DNA of 64,000 nucleotides from Sporanaerobium hydrogeniformans (GTDB lineage: Bacteria > Bacillota > Clostridia > Lachnospirales > Cellulosilyticaceae). The position numbers and the translations under genes were made by a program. This document shows positions 50,130 through 59,782 of this stretch, piece after piece. The notes below the pieces were generated by a model. The model had not been told where the DNA came from and searched no databases. It was given only the letters and a program-made list of their open reading frames with translations. How positions within the stretch are numbered: the stretch's first letter is position 1; each line of letters opens with the position of its first letter. The stretch lies in the NCBI RefSeq assembly GCF_002735925.1, contig NZ_PEDL01000006.1, positions 1-64,000 of the forward strand, read 5' to 3'.

Positions 50130-51740
50130 TCAGTTTTCCTTATCAGTATACACTATATTATTTGATTTACTCTCCTCTTTTGGGTTATTTAATATGTAAT
50201 GCTCAAGCATTCTTACCTTTATCTTATCCTCCTCATAGCTTATGTAGATTTCTCTTGGGGTTTGATTATCAGTTTGTTGATTTTCATATTCTAAAAAATG
50301 CGTCGCTTGTCTTTCCTTATAAACTGCATCATATATTTCTTGCATTACTAAAGTATCTTTTATACTCCGGTAAAATCCTCCCGTATTATTAGCAAGTGCT
50401 TGTAGTATAGCTCCTTCTTCTCCTATATCAATGATAAAAATAGGTATCTGATAATGTTTAGCTAATTCAGTTAGCATTTGAGGTGTACACTTACTTTCTC
50501 TTTCCCTGCCATCACTAAAAGCTATGATACATTTAACTCCCTCTTGTTGAGCCATTTGATTGATAGCTACATAAAGTGTATCATAAATTGAATCCTTAGC
50601 CTCTTTCATTTCCATCATTTGATCTATAGCTTCTAAATAGTTCTTTTCTTCTAAGCCCTCAAGAGTTACCTTGTCTCCTTCTTGAAAATGTACTTGACTC
50701 ATCAGTTGCTTTATAACCTCTTGTCTATTCTTTAAATCCTCTTCTCTTATCTCTTCACTCACATCTAAAACTAAACCTATATTTAGTTTCTCTCTCTCCT
50801 TTAGCAAGCTCACTTTTTCAACTCTATAAGTAGTATAATTTTTTTCGCCTATTAATCTTTCAGAAAGATAAAAGGCTTCAGGTATTAATTCTTTTTCTAT
50901 TTTCTTATCTTTGTCATCCTTTAACGTAACATAAAGCTTCATGGTAGGATAGTTAGAAGCATCCACTTGATTAATGGTTAACGTATAGGGAATGTAGCTA
51001 TTTATTAGTTCAGCTACTGCTTTACTTTTCTTAAATTTTCTAAGAGCATCCCCATACTTACCACTTTCAAATAATGCCTCTCCTTGTTGTTTTAAATAAA
51101 CTAGGTGCTCTAATTCTGCTTGATAGGCCCTTGATAAATTCATTTCTTCTAGCTTTTTCTTTAAGAGTTGAATTTGTTTTTTATTATCCTCTATAATATA
51201 CTTTTTAAAAGCTTTTAAATCTCTCACTGCTAATTGTCCCGCTTCTAAGTCTCCTTTTTCAATACTGGTATTTAAATCCCTATTAAGTTCCTCTAGCTGC
51301 CTTTCATTTTCTTCACTTAATACATAGTTCTTACTTAAATCGTCAAAGGCGCCTTGATACTCTTTAAGTTGAGCAAATTCCTTACTATAGTTTTCAACCT
51401 CTTTCTCTATTTCACTGAGCTTAGCTTGCTTGCGCTCTAGTTCTCTAATATTTTTTTTCTCAAGTAATGCATAATAATTATCTAAGGATTTTTTATACTC
51501 TTCGCCCTTTACTCCTACTCCATAATCTTCTATGTTTTGGCTAAGTGTCGTTAATCTTTGACTATAAACCTCTATAGTCTTTTTTTCCTGTAGCTTAAAA
51601 ACGAGAAACCCTCCCCCCATGGCAAGTACAAAAAAAACTAAACTGTTTTTCATATACTTATAACGTTTTGCCTTACGTAATCCCTTTTTCCCATTATTAG
51701 AACTTTCCCCTTGTTCTACTTTATATTTCGGGCAAAACAT
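50130..51740 (-). CDS. membrane-anchored coiled-coil protein with a von Willebrand factor A-like domain
   Basis: A protein of about 536 residues. A short basic N-terminus is followed by one transmembrane segment (about 31-50). A long charged coiled coil (about 55-240) precedes a beta-rich connector and a VWA domain (about 325-500: LNIGLVLDVSEEIR, IIAFSDGRERES, IFIIDIGEEG). The MIDAS sequence is D-x-S-x-E rather than D-x-S-x-S, so metal binding may be altered. The TTG at 51770 precedes AAAGGAG and is unlikely; ATG at 51740 with GAGG at 5 bases is preferred. Probably faces outward; partner unknown. Confidence 0.72.
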   Translation of the reverse strand: MFCPKYKVEQGESSNNGKKGLRKAKRYKYMKNSLVFFVLAMGGGFLVFKLQEKKTIEVYSQRLTTLSQNIEDYGVGVKGEEYKKSLDNYYALLEKKNIRELERKQAKLSEIEKEVENYSKEFAQLKEYQGAFDDLSKNYVLSEENERQLEELNRDLNTSIEKGDLEAGQLAVRDLKAFKKYIIEDNKKQIQLLKKKLEEMNLSRAYQAELEHLVYLKQQGEALFESGKYGDALRKFKKSKAVAELINSYIPYTLTINQVDASNYPTMKLYVTLKDDKDKKIEKELIPEAFYLSERLIGEKNYTTYRVEKVSLLKEREKLNIGLVLDVSEEIREEDLKNRQEVIKQLMSQVHFQEGDKVTLEGLEEKNYLEAIDQMMEMKEAKDSIYDTLYVAINQMAQQEGVKCIIAFSDGRERESKCTPQMLTELAKHYQIPIFIIDIGEEGAILQALANNTGGFYRSIKDTLVMQEIYDAVYKERQATHFLEYENQQTDNQTPREIYISYEEDKIKVRMLEHYILNNPKEESKSNNIVYTDKEN

Positions 51741-51954
51741 ATTCACCTCAGCTCCTTTATACAAACTCAATACCTACTCACGTTTTCTATCTGTTTATAT
51801 TTTATTATATATATTAAAATATTTCCACTTTTTTGTTTAATTTTTCTATAAAATAATACCTTCTGGATAATTTCTCTTATAACTCCTGAAGAATTCTCCT
51901 TATACTAACTATACCCCTTATATCTTTACCGCGCTTTGTCACGGAACTCTGGAA
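51741..51954. other. intergenic region between the VWA gene and the SLH-gene terminator
   Basis: AT-rich sequence presumably carrying the VWA gene's promoter; I see no convincing -35/-10 pair or other structure. It marks the change to GC-richer DNA that continues to about 61.9 kb. Confidence 0.4.
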
Positions 51955-51989
51955 AATAAAGGAGGCGGTAAGCAAAATGCTTACCGCCT
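51955..51989 (-). terminator. terminator of the giant SLH gene
   Basis: 12-bp perfect GC-rich stem (51963-51974 with 51978-51989), 3-base loop, then CCTTTATTTTCC on the minus strand. Confidence 0.82.
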
Positions 51990-52022
51990 TCAGTTTAAAT
52001 GAGCTTTTAGTTTATGCCGTTA

Positions 52023-55000
52023 TTATTTGTTAGAGAACAACTCATAAAAACGAGTTAGAATAGCTGCTACCTCTGCGCGAGTAGCACCTGTTTTTGGATC
52101 AAGCCTGTTGTTTCCTTTGCCAGAAATCAGTCCGTTTGCAACAGCCCAAGTCATTGGAAGCTTTGCATAACCAGAAATAGTGCTGGCATCGGTAAACTGA
52201 GACAAGCTAGAGGTTTTACTTACATCATACCCCTTAAACTGCGCATAGCGATAAAGAATAGCTACCATTTGCTCACGAGTGATATTGTCCTGTGGTCCAT
52301 ACTTGCCGTTACCATAACCCTTGACAATCTTGTGTTCCTGTCCCCAGGTCACACCGTTATAATACCAGCTTCCTATTGTTACATCATCAAAAATAGATGT
52401 CACAGTTGCTCTTGGCTCGTTTTCCATACGGTGTAATACCGTCACAATCATACCACGTGTGGTGTCAAGATAGGGGCTGAAGGTCGTATCAGATGTCCCT
52501 TGAAACCATCCTTTTCGAGTTGCTGTATAGACAGCAGCTGCAAACCAATCTTCATCTTTCACATCATCAAACTTGACATCATTAGGCTTTTCATCGGTTT
52601 TTGGATTTTCCAAACTGCTATCTTTCCTGAAAATAACTTTCAATGTATGCTCTTTTGTTATGTTCTTAAAGCTGTAGCTTGTGCTCGCACCAACGCTTTT
52701 GCCGTCTACTAAAACATCGAAAACCATATAGCCCTTTTCGGGGGTAAAGGTGAAGGTTTGATCACTCCACTCAGGAATGGTCACCTTATTGTCAGCGCCT
52801 GGATCAGGAACTATGGTGCCATTGCCTTCCTTGGTGATTTGAATGTCATAGGCGTTGTAGCTGCTACCGCCGGACGAACCGCCGCTGCTACTACCACCGC
52901 CACCGGTATTGCTTTGTAAGTTATTGTACACTATAGCGTAGGTAGAGAAGGCATCGGCATCAAAGGCTAATGTCTGCATCACTTGATCATAGTTCGGTAT
53001 AATGACCTTTATGCTGGTGATACCGTTTTCGCTATGGGCACGAATGACTTGATAGCCTTCTTTGCCCTGCAAGGCTGTTGGCAAATCAAGTACAATATGC
53101 AAGGTTTGACCAGACGGTGGTTGAATATTTTCTGTGGCGTTATCCACTACTGTTCCTGTGATGATTTTGACTAGCTTTGCTTCGAGATACATTCCCACCT
53201 CTTGATTTTGTCCTAAAGCAGCATCCATTTCTTCTTTATCGGCGGGTATATCTTTCTTTTCCACTAGCAGCTTGATTTCCACCTGTGCCCCTGACTGTTT
53301 TGCAATCGCACTATCCTGTGGGGTGAACATCTCATCCAAATTGCGCACGGCTACAGAAGGGGTGCTGCTGCCTTGGATTGTAACCTTGGTAAGCTTGCCC
53401 CCGTTTGGCAAAGTAAGATTTTCTGTGATGCTAACTTCTTTTATGGTAACCTGCTTGGTTACAATCTGAGCATTCTTTTGGGCAACAAGGCTGTAGCTAC
53501 CGTAAGGAATGACTTGAAACTCGTATTTTCCATCTTTACCTGTAACAACAGTACTGCCAAACTGTGTGCCATCGGTTCCGTACTTCATCAGCTTAACTTC
53601 CGCCCCTACTACAGGCTTTCCATCCTCATCCTCTACTACGCTGCCATTCAAATCCCCTGTCTTGTCGGGAGCTTTGGTAACAGTGAGCTTTGCCGGATGT
53701 GTGACTTTGTCTGATGCCCCTTGGGAACTAACTACACAGTAATAGTAGCTGACACCCGCAGGTTGCTTATCCAGGGTAAGGGCAGCAGTGGTTTTGTCTT
53801 CTAGCTTTGTACCACCATTGTTTGCATTAGTAGTATTTTTGTACCACTGATAGGTAAGCGTAGCTGACTTGGTGGCAACTGCTTTGACAGCGAAGCCAGC
53901 AGTCATCTCACTAGTAACCTCAATAGCCTTAGGCTGCTGGGTGATAGTGATACTATTGGTTGCTGGGACAACAATGTCCACCTCGCCATTGGGATAGGTT
54001 GGGTAGTTAGGATTGTCAGGGTCGCCGGGGTCAATTTCCTTGATGAGGGTTCCGCCACCTGACAGCGTAATGGTAAGGGTATATTTGCCTAGAGGTAGCA
54101 TTTCAAACTTGTATTTTCCGTCTACTTTAGTGGTTCGCGGATTTGGACTAATGCCTGCAGTCGGTGCAAGTATTACCGTTGCATCCTTTACTGTGTTGCT
54201 GCTATCATCCTTTACTGCACCTTCAATAGTCATGTACAGACTGTTACGTACGGTTACCTTTGCCACATTAGAGGTTTTTGGTTCTGCACCGCTGGCTTTC
54301 ACCTCACAGTAGTAGTAGGCAATGCCTTTTGCTGCAGTAGGTGCTAAATAACTGCTGCTCGTTGCCCCGCTGATTGCTGTACCCCCTGTGGTGCTACTTA
54401 CTGTGTTTTTGTACCATTGGTAAATCACTGCGTTGCTATTAGACACACCTGCCGATATGCTAAGCCCTGCTGTATCGCCCAGTGCCACTGTCATAGACTT
54501 GGGCTGACTGGTAATGCTGATGGTGGGCTTTGCAGGAGGGGTAATTGGAAGATCTGGGTTGACGTTAGGCACGCTAATTGGCTGCTCCTCGAATACCTCT
54601 CCACTTGGAAGGGTGATTTTTAGTTTGTAAGTGCCGTTAGGTACTTCAATAAACTTAAATTTACCATCTGCAGTGGTGGTCTGTGGATTGCTACTTGTGG
54701 TGAATTTTTCTGGTGGATTGGGGTCGGTACAGGTCAGCTGTACAAGCTCTACCGTTGCACCTGCAATCGTTTGTTTGTCGTCGGTTTGTACGGTGCCTGC
54801 AAGGATGCCGTAGGTAAATACCGTTACCTTAACAGGACGTGTAGTAACTGATTCTAGACCTGTTCCTGATACCACGCAGTAGTAGTAGGTTGTGCCCTTG
54901 GTTTCTGTAGGAGACTTGTAGTCCTTGGCAGTGGCACCGCTGATTTCAGTACCCCCGCTGTTGGCATTTTGGGTATTCTTATACCACTGGTAGGTTACTG

Positions 55001-58000
55001 CCGTGCCATTGGTGGCATTGGCTGCTGCTGTTAGCGTAACAGCTGTGTCCTTTTTCACAGTGGCATCCTGTGGCTGTTCACTGATTTGGATACTTGCCTC
55101 ATCGGGAATCACGATGTCCGGGTCGATGGGCTCAGATGGGTCCGTGGGGTTCACACCTGGGAAAGCGTATGGTCCATAGACAATCTTGCCACCGTCTGGC
55201 AGGGTAATGGTAAGCTTATAGTTGCCATCCGGCACAAGTTTAAATTGGTATTTTCCGTCTGCTAATGTAGTCTGTGAATTGCTGCTGCTCGTGATAGCAC
55301 TACTGCCATAGGGCCAAGTGCCTACGTACTCCAACTTGACAGTTGCGCCCTGTACAAGGTCACCGTTCTCCTTTTTCACCTCGCCTGCAATGGTGTTGGT
55401 CCCCACTACCTTTAGGGCTGCTACGCGGGTATAGGCGGTTAGCTCAGGTGGTGCAGTGACGGGTGATACATATGCATAGCCGTAGAGCTTATAGATGCCA
55501 CGCTCTGTAGGAATATTGTTGTTCGTTTCATTAATGGTCAGTTGACTGCCGGTCTGCTCAATCCGCTTATCCTTGTCTACGTCTGGCTTGTTATTTAGGA
55601 GCCAATACCAATAATGTGCCACGGAATCCGCAAGGTGCGGCGTGCGCTCGCCCAGCATTTCAAAGACAGCATTCTGCCCTGGGATGCCCTTGATGATGTA
55701 GCCATCTTGAGGCTGTCTTGTAATGGTTAGATAAGGCTTTGGCTTCACAAGCTTCACATTGCTGTAGTCGCCGGTGACATTGGCGGTCACACTACTTGTA
55801 TCCTCAAATGTAGCTGTGACGGTGAAATAGTCCTCTGGGATATTGTCGAAATGGAACTTGCCGTCTGCGCCGGTGATTGCCGCAGCCGTACCGTATGTAG
55901 GTAAAAGTGTCACGCTGACTCCAGAAATAGGAGTGTTATCTTCTTCCACGACTATGCCGGAAACAGTAACGAGCTTCGTCCACTTGGCATAGACGGTTAT
56001 GCTAGTATTCACAACCGTTGCACCAGTAAACTGTTTTCCGCCTCCGGTTTTCTCAGTATACCACCCATCAAAGCGGTGGTTTTCCTTGGTAGGAGCGTTT
56101 GGCAGCGTAATGAGACTGCCCTCCTCGATGCCACTGATTGACAATACGGTGCTGCCGCCGTCGCTGTCAAAGGTAACCGTGCAGAGCTTTGGTGCGTCGG
56201 TCACCGTGACGGTCGCCGTCGCTGACTTTGTGCTGTCCGCCTTGGAGGTTGCCGTTACTGTGAGGGTATTTGCTGTTTCAAAGGCATTCACTGTCAGCAA
56301 GCCGGTTGCATCAATAGTACTTTTTGTGCTTCCACTTACACTCCACGTTACACCCACTTCACCTGTACCTGTACCCGTCACGTTGGCGGTAAATTGCTGG
56401 GTTTTCGTCTTTTTAACGGTTGCAGTAGACGGGGTTACCGTCAAGCCAGTGATGTTAGAGGTTACCGTGATGGCAAGTTCCTTGGTGTCACTGCCGCTGG
56501 CATTGGTTACTTTGACGGTAAAGGAAAAGGTCCCGCTCTTTGTTGGTGTGCCGGTGATTTTACCCTCACTGCTGAGCGTTAAACCATCTGGCAAATTACC
56601 GCTTGCTTTGCTCCATGTTGGCGTAGGGTAGCCCGTTGCTTGTAAGGTTTCACTATATGCCGTGCCCACTATACCACTAAGTAGGGTTGTTGGGGTTATA
56701 CTTGGCTTGGCTGGTGTCTGGACATTGATAGTCATACTTGCCGTGCCATATTTTTTAGGATTTTGGGTTGAAGTTGCCTTCACCACATAGATTTTACCGC
56801 CTACTGCACTACTTGTCACAGTCACTTTGCCCGCTGAATCGATAGAAACGTTCTCATCATCGTTTAAAATGGACCATGTGACAGTTTGGTTCGTTTCATC
56901 CGTCACAGTGGCGGTAAACTGCTGTGTGCCGCCCTGTGCAACGGTGGCATTTGATGGGCTGACCGTCACACCACTTACGATAGGATTGCTACTGTTGCCA
57001 GTACCGGTACTGGTGCCGATGCTATAGCCAATGAGGTGTCCAATATATATTGGGTTATCAGAGCTAGTTCCGATATCTCTGGTAGCAAGCTCGCCAGTTT
57101 TCTTTATTGTAAGGCCCTTAGGGGAGTAACAGTTTTGCATTTGTACAACACTCCCCACTAGCCCGCCGCCTCCTATCACGCCGCCTACGAAGGAATCTCC
57201 TATGACCATACCACTGTTTTGGCAGTTTTTTACTCCTATACCGTTGTTTCCATTACAGTCCTTTCCCACCACGCCACCGATGTACGATCTTCCTATGACC
57301 CTGCTACTGTTTTGGCAGTTTTCTACTATTCCATATACAGCATTTACTGCTGTCACACCACCAACGCATTCACTGTACTCACTGTCGATGATGCCACTAT
57401 TTGTGCAGTTTTTTAATATGCCTGCGTTGGTTCCCACTATGCCGCCGAGTTGGCCACTTTGTGAGTAGGTATTTACGTAGGTTCCTCTGACCGTACCGCT
57501 GTTGGTGCAATAATCTACTTTTCCACTATTACATCCCACAACACCACCGCCGTTGTCGCCCGAGCCCGCGTTAATGACCGTGCCGGTGTTTTGGCAGTTC
57601 TGTACTATTCCATAGTTTAATCCCACTACACCGCCGACCATGCTGTTGACCGTACCGTTGCCTCCTATGTTGCTGAACGTACCTATGACCGTGCTACTGT
57701 TTGTACAGTTATCTACACTTACCTTTTCTGAAGCCCCAATTACTCCCACCACACTACCGACCAGAGCATTACGATTGCTGATATAGCTCTTTGCTACCGT
57801 AACATTCTTTATACTACCATCTTTGATTGCTCCGAACAGACCCACACCTCTTAAATGTGCTGCTCCGCTCCTCACGCCCATAGATAGCGCGTTATGATAC
57901 ATGCCGCTGATGGTGTGGTTGTCGCCATCAAAGGTTCCGGCAAATGCCTTTGCATATGTGTCTGTTAACGTATAACCATCTGCTTGGCCGATGGGCATCC

Positions 58001-59432
58001 AGCTGTTTAAGCCGGTGGTATTATCGTTCCAGCTTTCCCAGTCTGTTGTGTCATTGAGCACAATATCCGCCGTTAGCTTATAGTGGGCACATTGTAGATA
58101 GGCATAGGTTTGAGCATCTTGGTCTAGCGCTACCTTACGAATACCTTGGCCATAGGAAGGCGAATCCTTATCAATGAACACATATTGGTTGATAACAGCC
58201 GATAAGAAACGCAGCTGCTTCGCCGTGGCAATTTGATAAGGGTCATCTTGTGTACCGGTGCCGCCATCAAAAAATACTTCGGAGGTCACATCCCAGCTTC
58301 TAGCAGTGCCCCCAGATGTACCTGTAAGCGAGAGACTACCCGATGCTAGCTCCTTACTAAATGCCATGGATGTTCTTGTCCCAGTTCCACTTGTCGCACT
58401 GCCACTGCCACCACTTATGGTAATTGTACCTGTCCCTCTCACACCAATGCCACAGCTTTCTTGCGCATTACCGCTCTGGACTGTTAGGTTACCACCTTTA
58501 ATAGTAATTGTACCGATTGTACTGCCAACTCCCTGAACTGCAATGCCATAGCTAGTACTTTTTGCATTGCCACCAGTTACTGTGATCGTACCACTATTAA
58601 TGATAAGGTTCTCTGCGTGAATGCCATAGCTAGCGCCGTTACTTGCATTACCAGTAGTTGCCGTGATCGTACCACTATTAATGGTAAGGTTCTTTGCGTA
58701 AATGCCAAAGCTAGCGCCATTACTTGCATTGCCAGCAGTTGCCGTGATCGTACCACTATTAATGGTAAGGTTCTCTGCGTGAATGCCAAAGCTATAGCCA
58801 TCACTTGCCATACCACCAGTAGTGTTAAGTGTACCTGTACCCTCTATACTCATCAAACCCCCTCTACAGGTAATGCCCCTGCTATAGTAGTTTCTACCGT
58901 CTGTACGTCCACTGATTACTGTGTTTGTTGTTCCATCCAAAAGTTTGATTGTTGCATCCGGTGGTAGTATGATTCCATAGCTTTCAACTGAACTATCCTG
59001 CCCAGTAATGTTTGCCCCCGAAAGAACGAGGGTATTAGCACTATAGCCATCTGCAGCGGTTTTATACCACGCCCAACCTTCAGCGCTGTCGGTGACATTG
59101 GTTGTGGTGAAGTTCACGTTTATCAGTTGGCCAGTCGTCGTCGCGCTCTCATAGCTACCGTTTGTACTTGTCAAGTCCAGCGTAGTCTTCCTTTCGATTG
59201 GTATAGGGTCGCTACCCCCTGGGGATGCAAATGCACGTACCGGCAACATGGACAGCATCGGGCCAGTCGTCGTCGCGCTCTCATTGCAACCGTTTGCACT
59301 TGTCAAGTCCAGCGTAGTCTTCCTTTCAATCGGTATGGGGTCGCTATCCCCTGGGGATGCAAATGCACCTACCGGCAACATGGACAGCACCATACATACC
59401 GTGAGCAAAATACTAAAAAGTCTTTTTTTCAT
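52023..59432 (-). CDS. giant multidomain S-layer-anchored surface protein
   Basis: A 2469-residue secreted protein; residue ranges here are approximate. After the signal peptide (1-25) comes a 44-residue tandem duplication (14-101). Next are a repeat region with three 27-residue copies (about 205-290) and GLUG-like Cys/Asn repeats (about 540-760), both suggestive of a right-handed beta-helix. Two BIG2-type domains (about 815-905 and 990-1080) flank a putative Ig domain, followed by a Listeria-Bacteroides repeat with FDGWYTEKTGG (about 1083-1150). Five carboxypeptidase-regulatory-like beta domains then alternate with Ig-like domains with YQWYKNT and YYYCVV, followed by a Gly/Ser linker. Three SLH domains at about 2290-2469 anchor it. 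Base composition is visibly GC-richer than flanking genes, suggesting transfer. Probably adhesion; ligand unknown. Confidence 0.92.
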   Translation of the reverse strand: MKKRLFSILLTVCMVLSMLPVGAFASPGDSDPIPIERKTTLDLTSANGCNESATTTGPMLSMLPVRAFASPGGSDPIPIERKTTLDLTSTNGSYESATTTGQLINVNFTTTNVTDSAEGWAWYKTAADGYSANTLVLSGANITGQDSSVESYGIILPPDATIKLLDGTTNTVISGRTDGRNYYSRGITCRGGLMSIEGTGTLNTTGGMASDGYSFGIHAENLTINSGTITATAGNASNGASFGIYAKNLTINSGTITATTGNASNGASYGIHAENLIINSGTITVTGGNAKSTSYGIAVQGVGSTIGTITIKGGNLTVQSGNAQESCGIGVRGTGTITISGGSGSATSGTGTRTSMAFSKELASGSLSLTGTSGGTARSWDVTSEVFFDGGTGTQDDPYQIATAKQLRFLSAVINQYVFIDKDSPSYGQGIRKVALDQDAQTYAYLQCAHYKLTADIVLNDTTDWESWNDNTTGLNSWMPIGQADGYTLTDTYAKAFAGTFDGDNHTISGMYHNALSMGVRSGAAHLRGVGLFGAIKDGSIKNVTVAKSYISNRNALVGSVVGVIGASEKVSVDNCTNSSTVIGTFSNIGGNGTVNSMVGGVVGLNYGIVQNCQNTGTVINAGSGDNGGGVVGCNSGKVDYCTNSGTVRGTYVNTYSQSGQLGGIVGTNAGILKNCTNSGIIDSEYSECVGGVTAVNAVYGIVENCQNSSRVIGRSYIGGVVGKDCNGNNGIGVKNCQNSGMVIGDSFVGGVIGGGGLVGSVVQMQNCYSPKGLTIKKTGELATRDIGTSSDNPIYIGHLIGYSIGTSTGTGNSSNPIVSGVTVSPSNATVAQGGTQQFTATVTDETNQTVTWSILNDDENVSIDSAGKVTVTSSAVGGKIYVVKATSTQNPKKYGTASMTINVQTPAKPSITPTTLLSGIVGTAYSETLQATGYPTPTWSKASGNLPDGLTLSSEGKITGTPTKSGTFSFTVKVTNASGSDTKELAITVTSNITGLTVTPSTATVKKTKTQQFTANVTGTGTGEVGVTWSVSGSTKSTIDATGLLTVNAFETANTLTVTATSKADSTKSATATVTVTDAPKLCTVTFDSDGGSTVLSISGIEEGSLITLPNAPTKENHRFDGWYTEKTGGGKQFTGATVVNTSITVYAKWTKLVTVSGIVVEEDNTPISGVSVTLLPTYGTAAAITGADGKFHFDNIPEDYFTVTATFEDTSSVTANVTGDYSNVKLVKPKPYLTITRQPQDGYIIKGIPGQNAVFEMLGERTPHLADSVAHYWYWLLNNKPDVDKDKRIEQTGSQLTINETNNNIPTERGIYKLYGYAYVSPVTAPPELTAYTRVAALKVVGTNTIAGEVKKENGDLVQGATVKLEYVGTWPYGSSAITSSSNSQTTLADGKYQFKLVPDGNYKLTITLPDGGKIVYGPYAFPGVNPTDPSEPIDPDIVIPDEASIQISEQPQDATVKKDTAVTLTAAANATNGTAVTYQWYKNTQNANSGGTEISGATAKDYKSPTETKGTTYYYCVVSGTGLESVTTRPVKVTVFTYGILAGTVQTDDKQTIAGATVELVQLTCTDPNPPEKFTTSSNPQTTTADGKFKFIEVPNGTYKLKITLPSGEVFEEQPISVPNVNPDLPITPPAKPTISITSQPKSMTVALGDTAGLSISAGVSNSNAVIYQWYKNTVSSTTGGTAISGATSSSYLAPTAAKGIAYYYCEVKASGAEPKTSNVAKVTVRNSLYMTIEGAVKDDSSNTVKDATVILAPTAGISPNPRTTKVDGKYKFEMLPLGKYTLTITLSGGGTLIKEIDPGDPDNPNYPTYPNGEVDIVVPATNSITITQQPKAIEVTSEMTAGFAVKAVATKSATLTYQWYKNTTNANNGGTKLEDKTTAALTLDKQPAGVSYYYCVVSSQGASDKVTHPAKLTVTKAPDKTGDLNGSVVEDEDGKPVVGAEVKLMKYGTDGTQFGSTVVTGKDGKYEFQVIPYGSYSLVAQKNAQIVTKQVTIKEVSITENLTLPNGGKLTKVTIQGSSTPSVAVRNLDEMFTPQDSAIAKQSGAQVEIKLLVEKKDIPADKEEMDAALGQNQEVGMYLEAKLVKIITGTVVDNATENIQPPSGQTLHIVLDLPTALQGKEGYQVIRAHSENGITSIKVIIPNYDQVMQTLAFDADAFSTYAIVYNNLQSNTGGGGSSSGGSSGGSSYNAYDIQITKEGNGTIVPDPGADNKVTIPEWSDQTFTFTPEKGYMVFDVLVDGKSVGASTSYSFKNITKEHTLKVIFRKDSSLENPKTDEKPNDVKFDDVKDEDWFAAAVYTATRKGWFQGTSDTTFSPYLDTTRGMIVTVLHRMENEPRATVTSIFDDVTIGSWYYNGVTWGQEHKIVKGYGNGKYGPQDNITREQMVAILYRYAQFKGYDVSKTSSLSQFTDASTISGYAKLPMTWAVANGLISGKGNNRLDPKTGATRAEVAAILTRFYELFSNK
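58569..58811 (-). repeat. three tandem 81-bp repeats in the giant surface gene
   Basis: Units at 58569-58649, 58650-58730 and 58731-58811, nearly identical, each encoding 27 residues of the form NASNGASFGI-A-NLTINSGTITAT. In frame within the coding sequence; not a CRISPR array. Confidence 0.9.
59130..59393 (-). repeat. 132-bp tandem duplication at the 5' end of the giant surface gene
   Basis: Two copies (59262-59393 and 59130-59261), about 90% identical by eye, encode LSMLPV-AFASPG-SDPIPIE and RKTTLDLTS-NG--ESATTTG twice in frame. The first copy includes the end of the signal peptide; the second repeats the signal-peptidase region inside the mature protein. Confidence 0.9.
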
Positions 59433-59442
59433 ATTCTTCCTC

Positions 59443-59658
59443 CTATTTTGTTATTTTTTTGGGCCAGTAACACACTCCCACCTCTAGGCAGCGCGGCTTA
59501 TCTAAGTGAAAGTCAGCATATTTACAAAACCAACATTGCTTAAGCCCGTGTAATGTATCACCTCTTGGCTCATAGGCTGGGCAGACCTGCTTTGGCCAGA
59601 CATTGCCATCAGCGTTGGGCGCTGTGAGGAATGCCTCCTCACGCCTGTATGCTTCCAT
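59443..59658 (-). CDS. small Cys-rich protein upstream of the giant surface gene
   Basis: A 71-residue protein with six Cys: CPAYEPRGDTLHGLKQCWFCKYADF and LDKPRCLEVGVCYWPKK. The spacing resembles a zinc-binding or disulfide knuckle, but I recognise no family. A TTG at 59664 precedes the ATG at 59658; the ribosome-binding site AAAGGAG fits the ATG. It ends 10 bases before the SLH gene start and so is probably co-transcribed. It could be a regulator, a chaperone for export or a peptide; none is supported by a motif. Confidence 0.55.
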   Translation of the reverse strand: MEAYRREEAFLTAPNADGNVWPKQVCPAYEPRGDTLHGLKQCWFCKYADFHLDKPRCLEVGVCYWPKKITK

Positions 59659-59721
59659 ATTCAAGATCTCCTTTATGGAATAAATTTTCGTTATATTACG
59701 TCAAAAGAATAGCATAAAAAA

Positions 59722-59772
59722 AGTGTAAAAAGACAAATTACACTTAATGTTGTCATTTTTACACTTAATGTT
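59722..59772 (-). promoter_or_regulatory. LytTR-type direct repeats upstream of the Cys-rich/SLH operon
   Basis: On the minus strand AACATTAAG occurs twice (59764-59772 and 59743-59751) with an exact 21-base period, i.e. 9-bp repeats separated by 12 bp, the geometry of LytTR-domain binding sites. It matches their consensus (AACGTTAAG-like) at 8 of 9 positions. An 8-bp inverted repeat AAGTGTAA / TTACACTT (59721-59728, 59738-59745) overlaps. They lie 85-115 bases upstream of the Cys-rich gene and directly downstream of the sensor kinase gene. A candidate -10 TAATAT is at 59693-59698 with a poor -35, as expected of an activated promoter. Confidence 0.65.
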
Positions 59773-59782
59773 ATCGTTTTTC

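Noticed and set aside
55999-56631. 210-residue open frame opposite the giant SLH gene
   Set aside because: It is the antisense shadow of a long GC-richer coding sequence, has no ribosome-binding site, and consists of low-complexity Val/Thr/Leu sequence.
58569-58811. CRISPR-like tandem repeats
   Set aside because: There are no unique spacers; the repeats are in-frame coding units of the surface protein.
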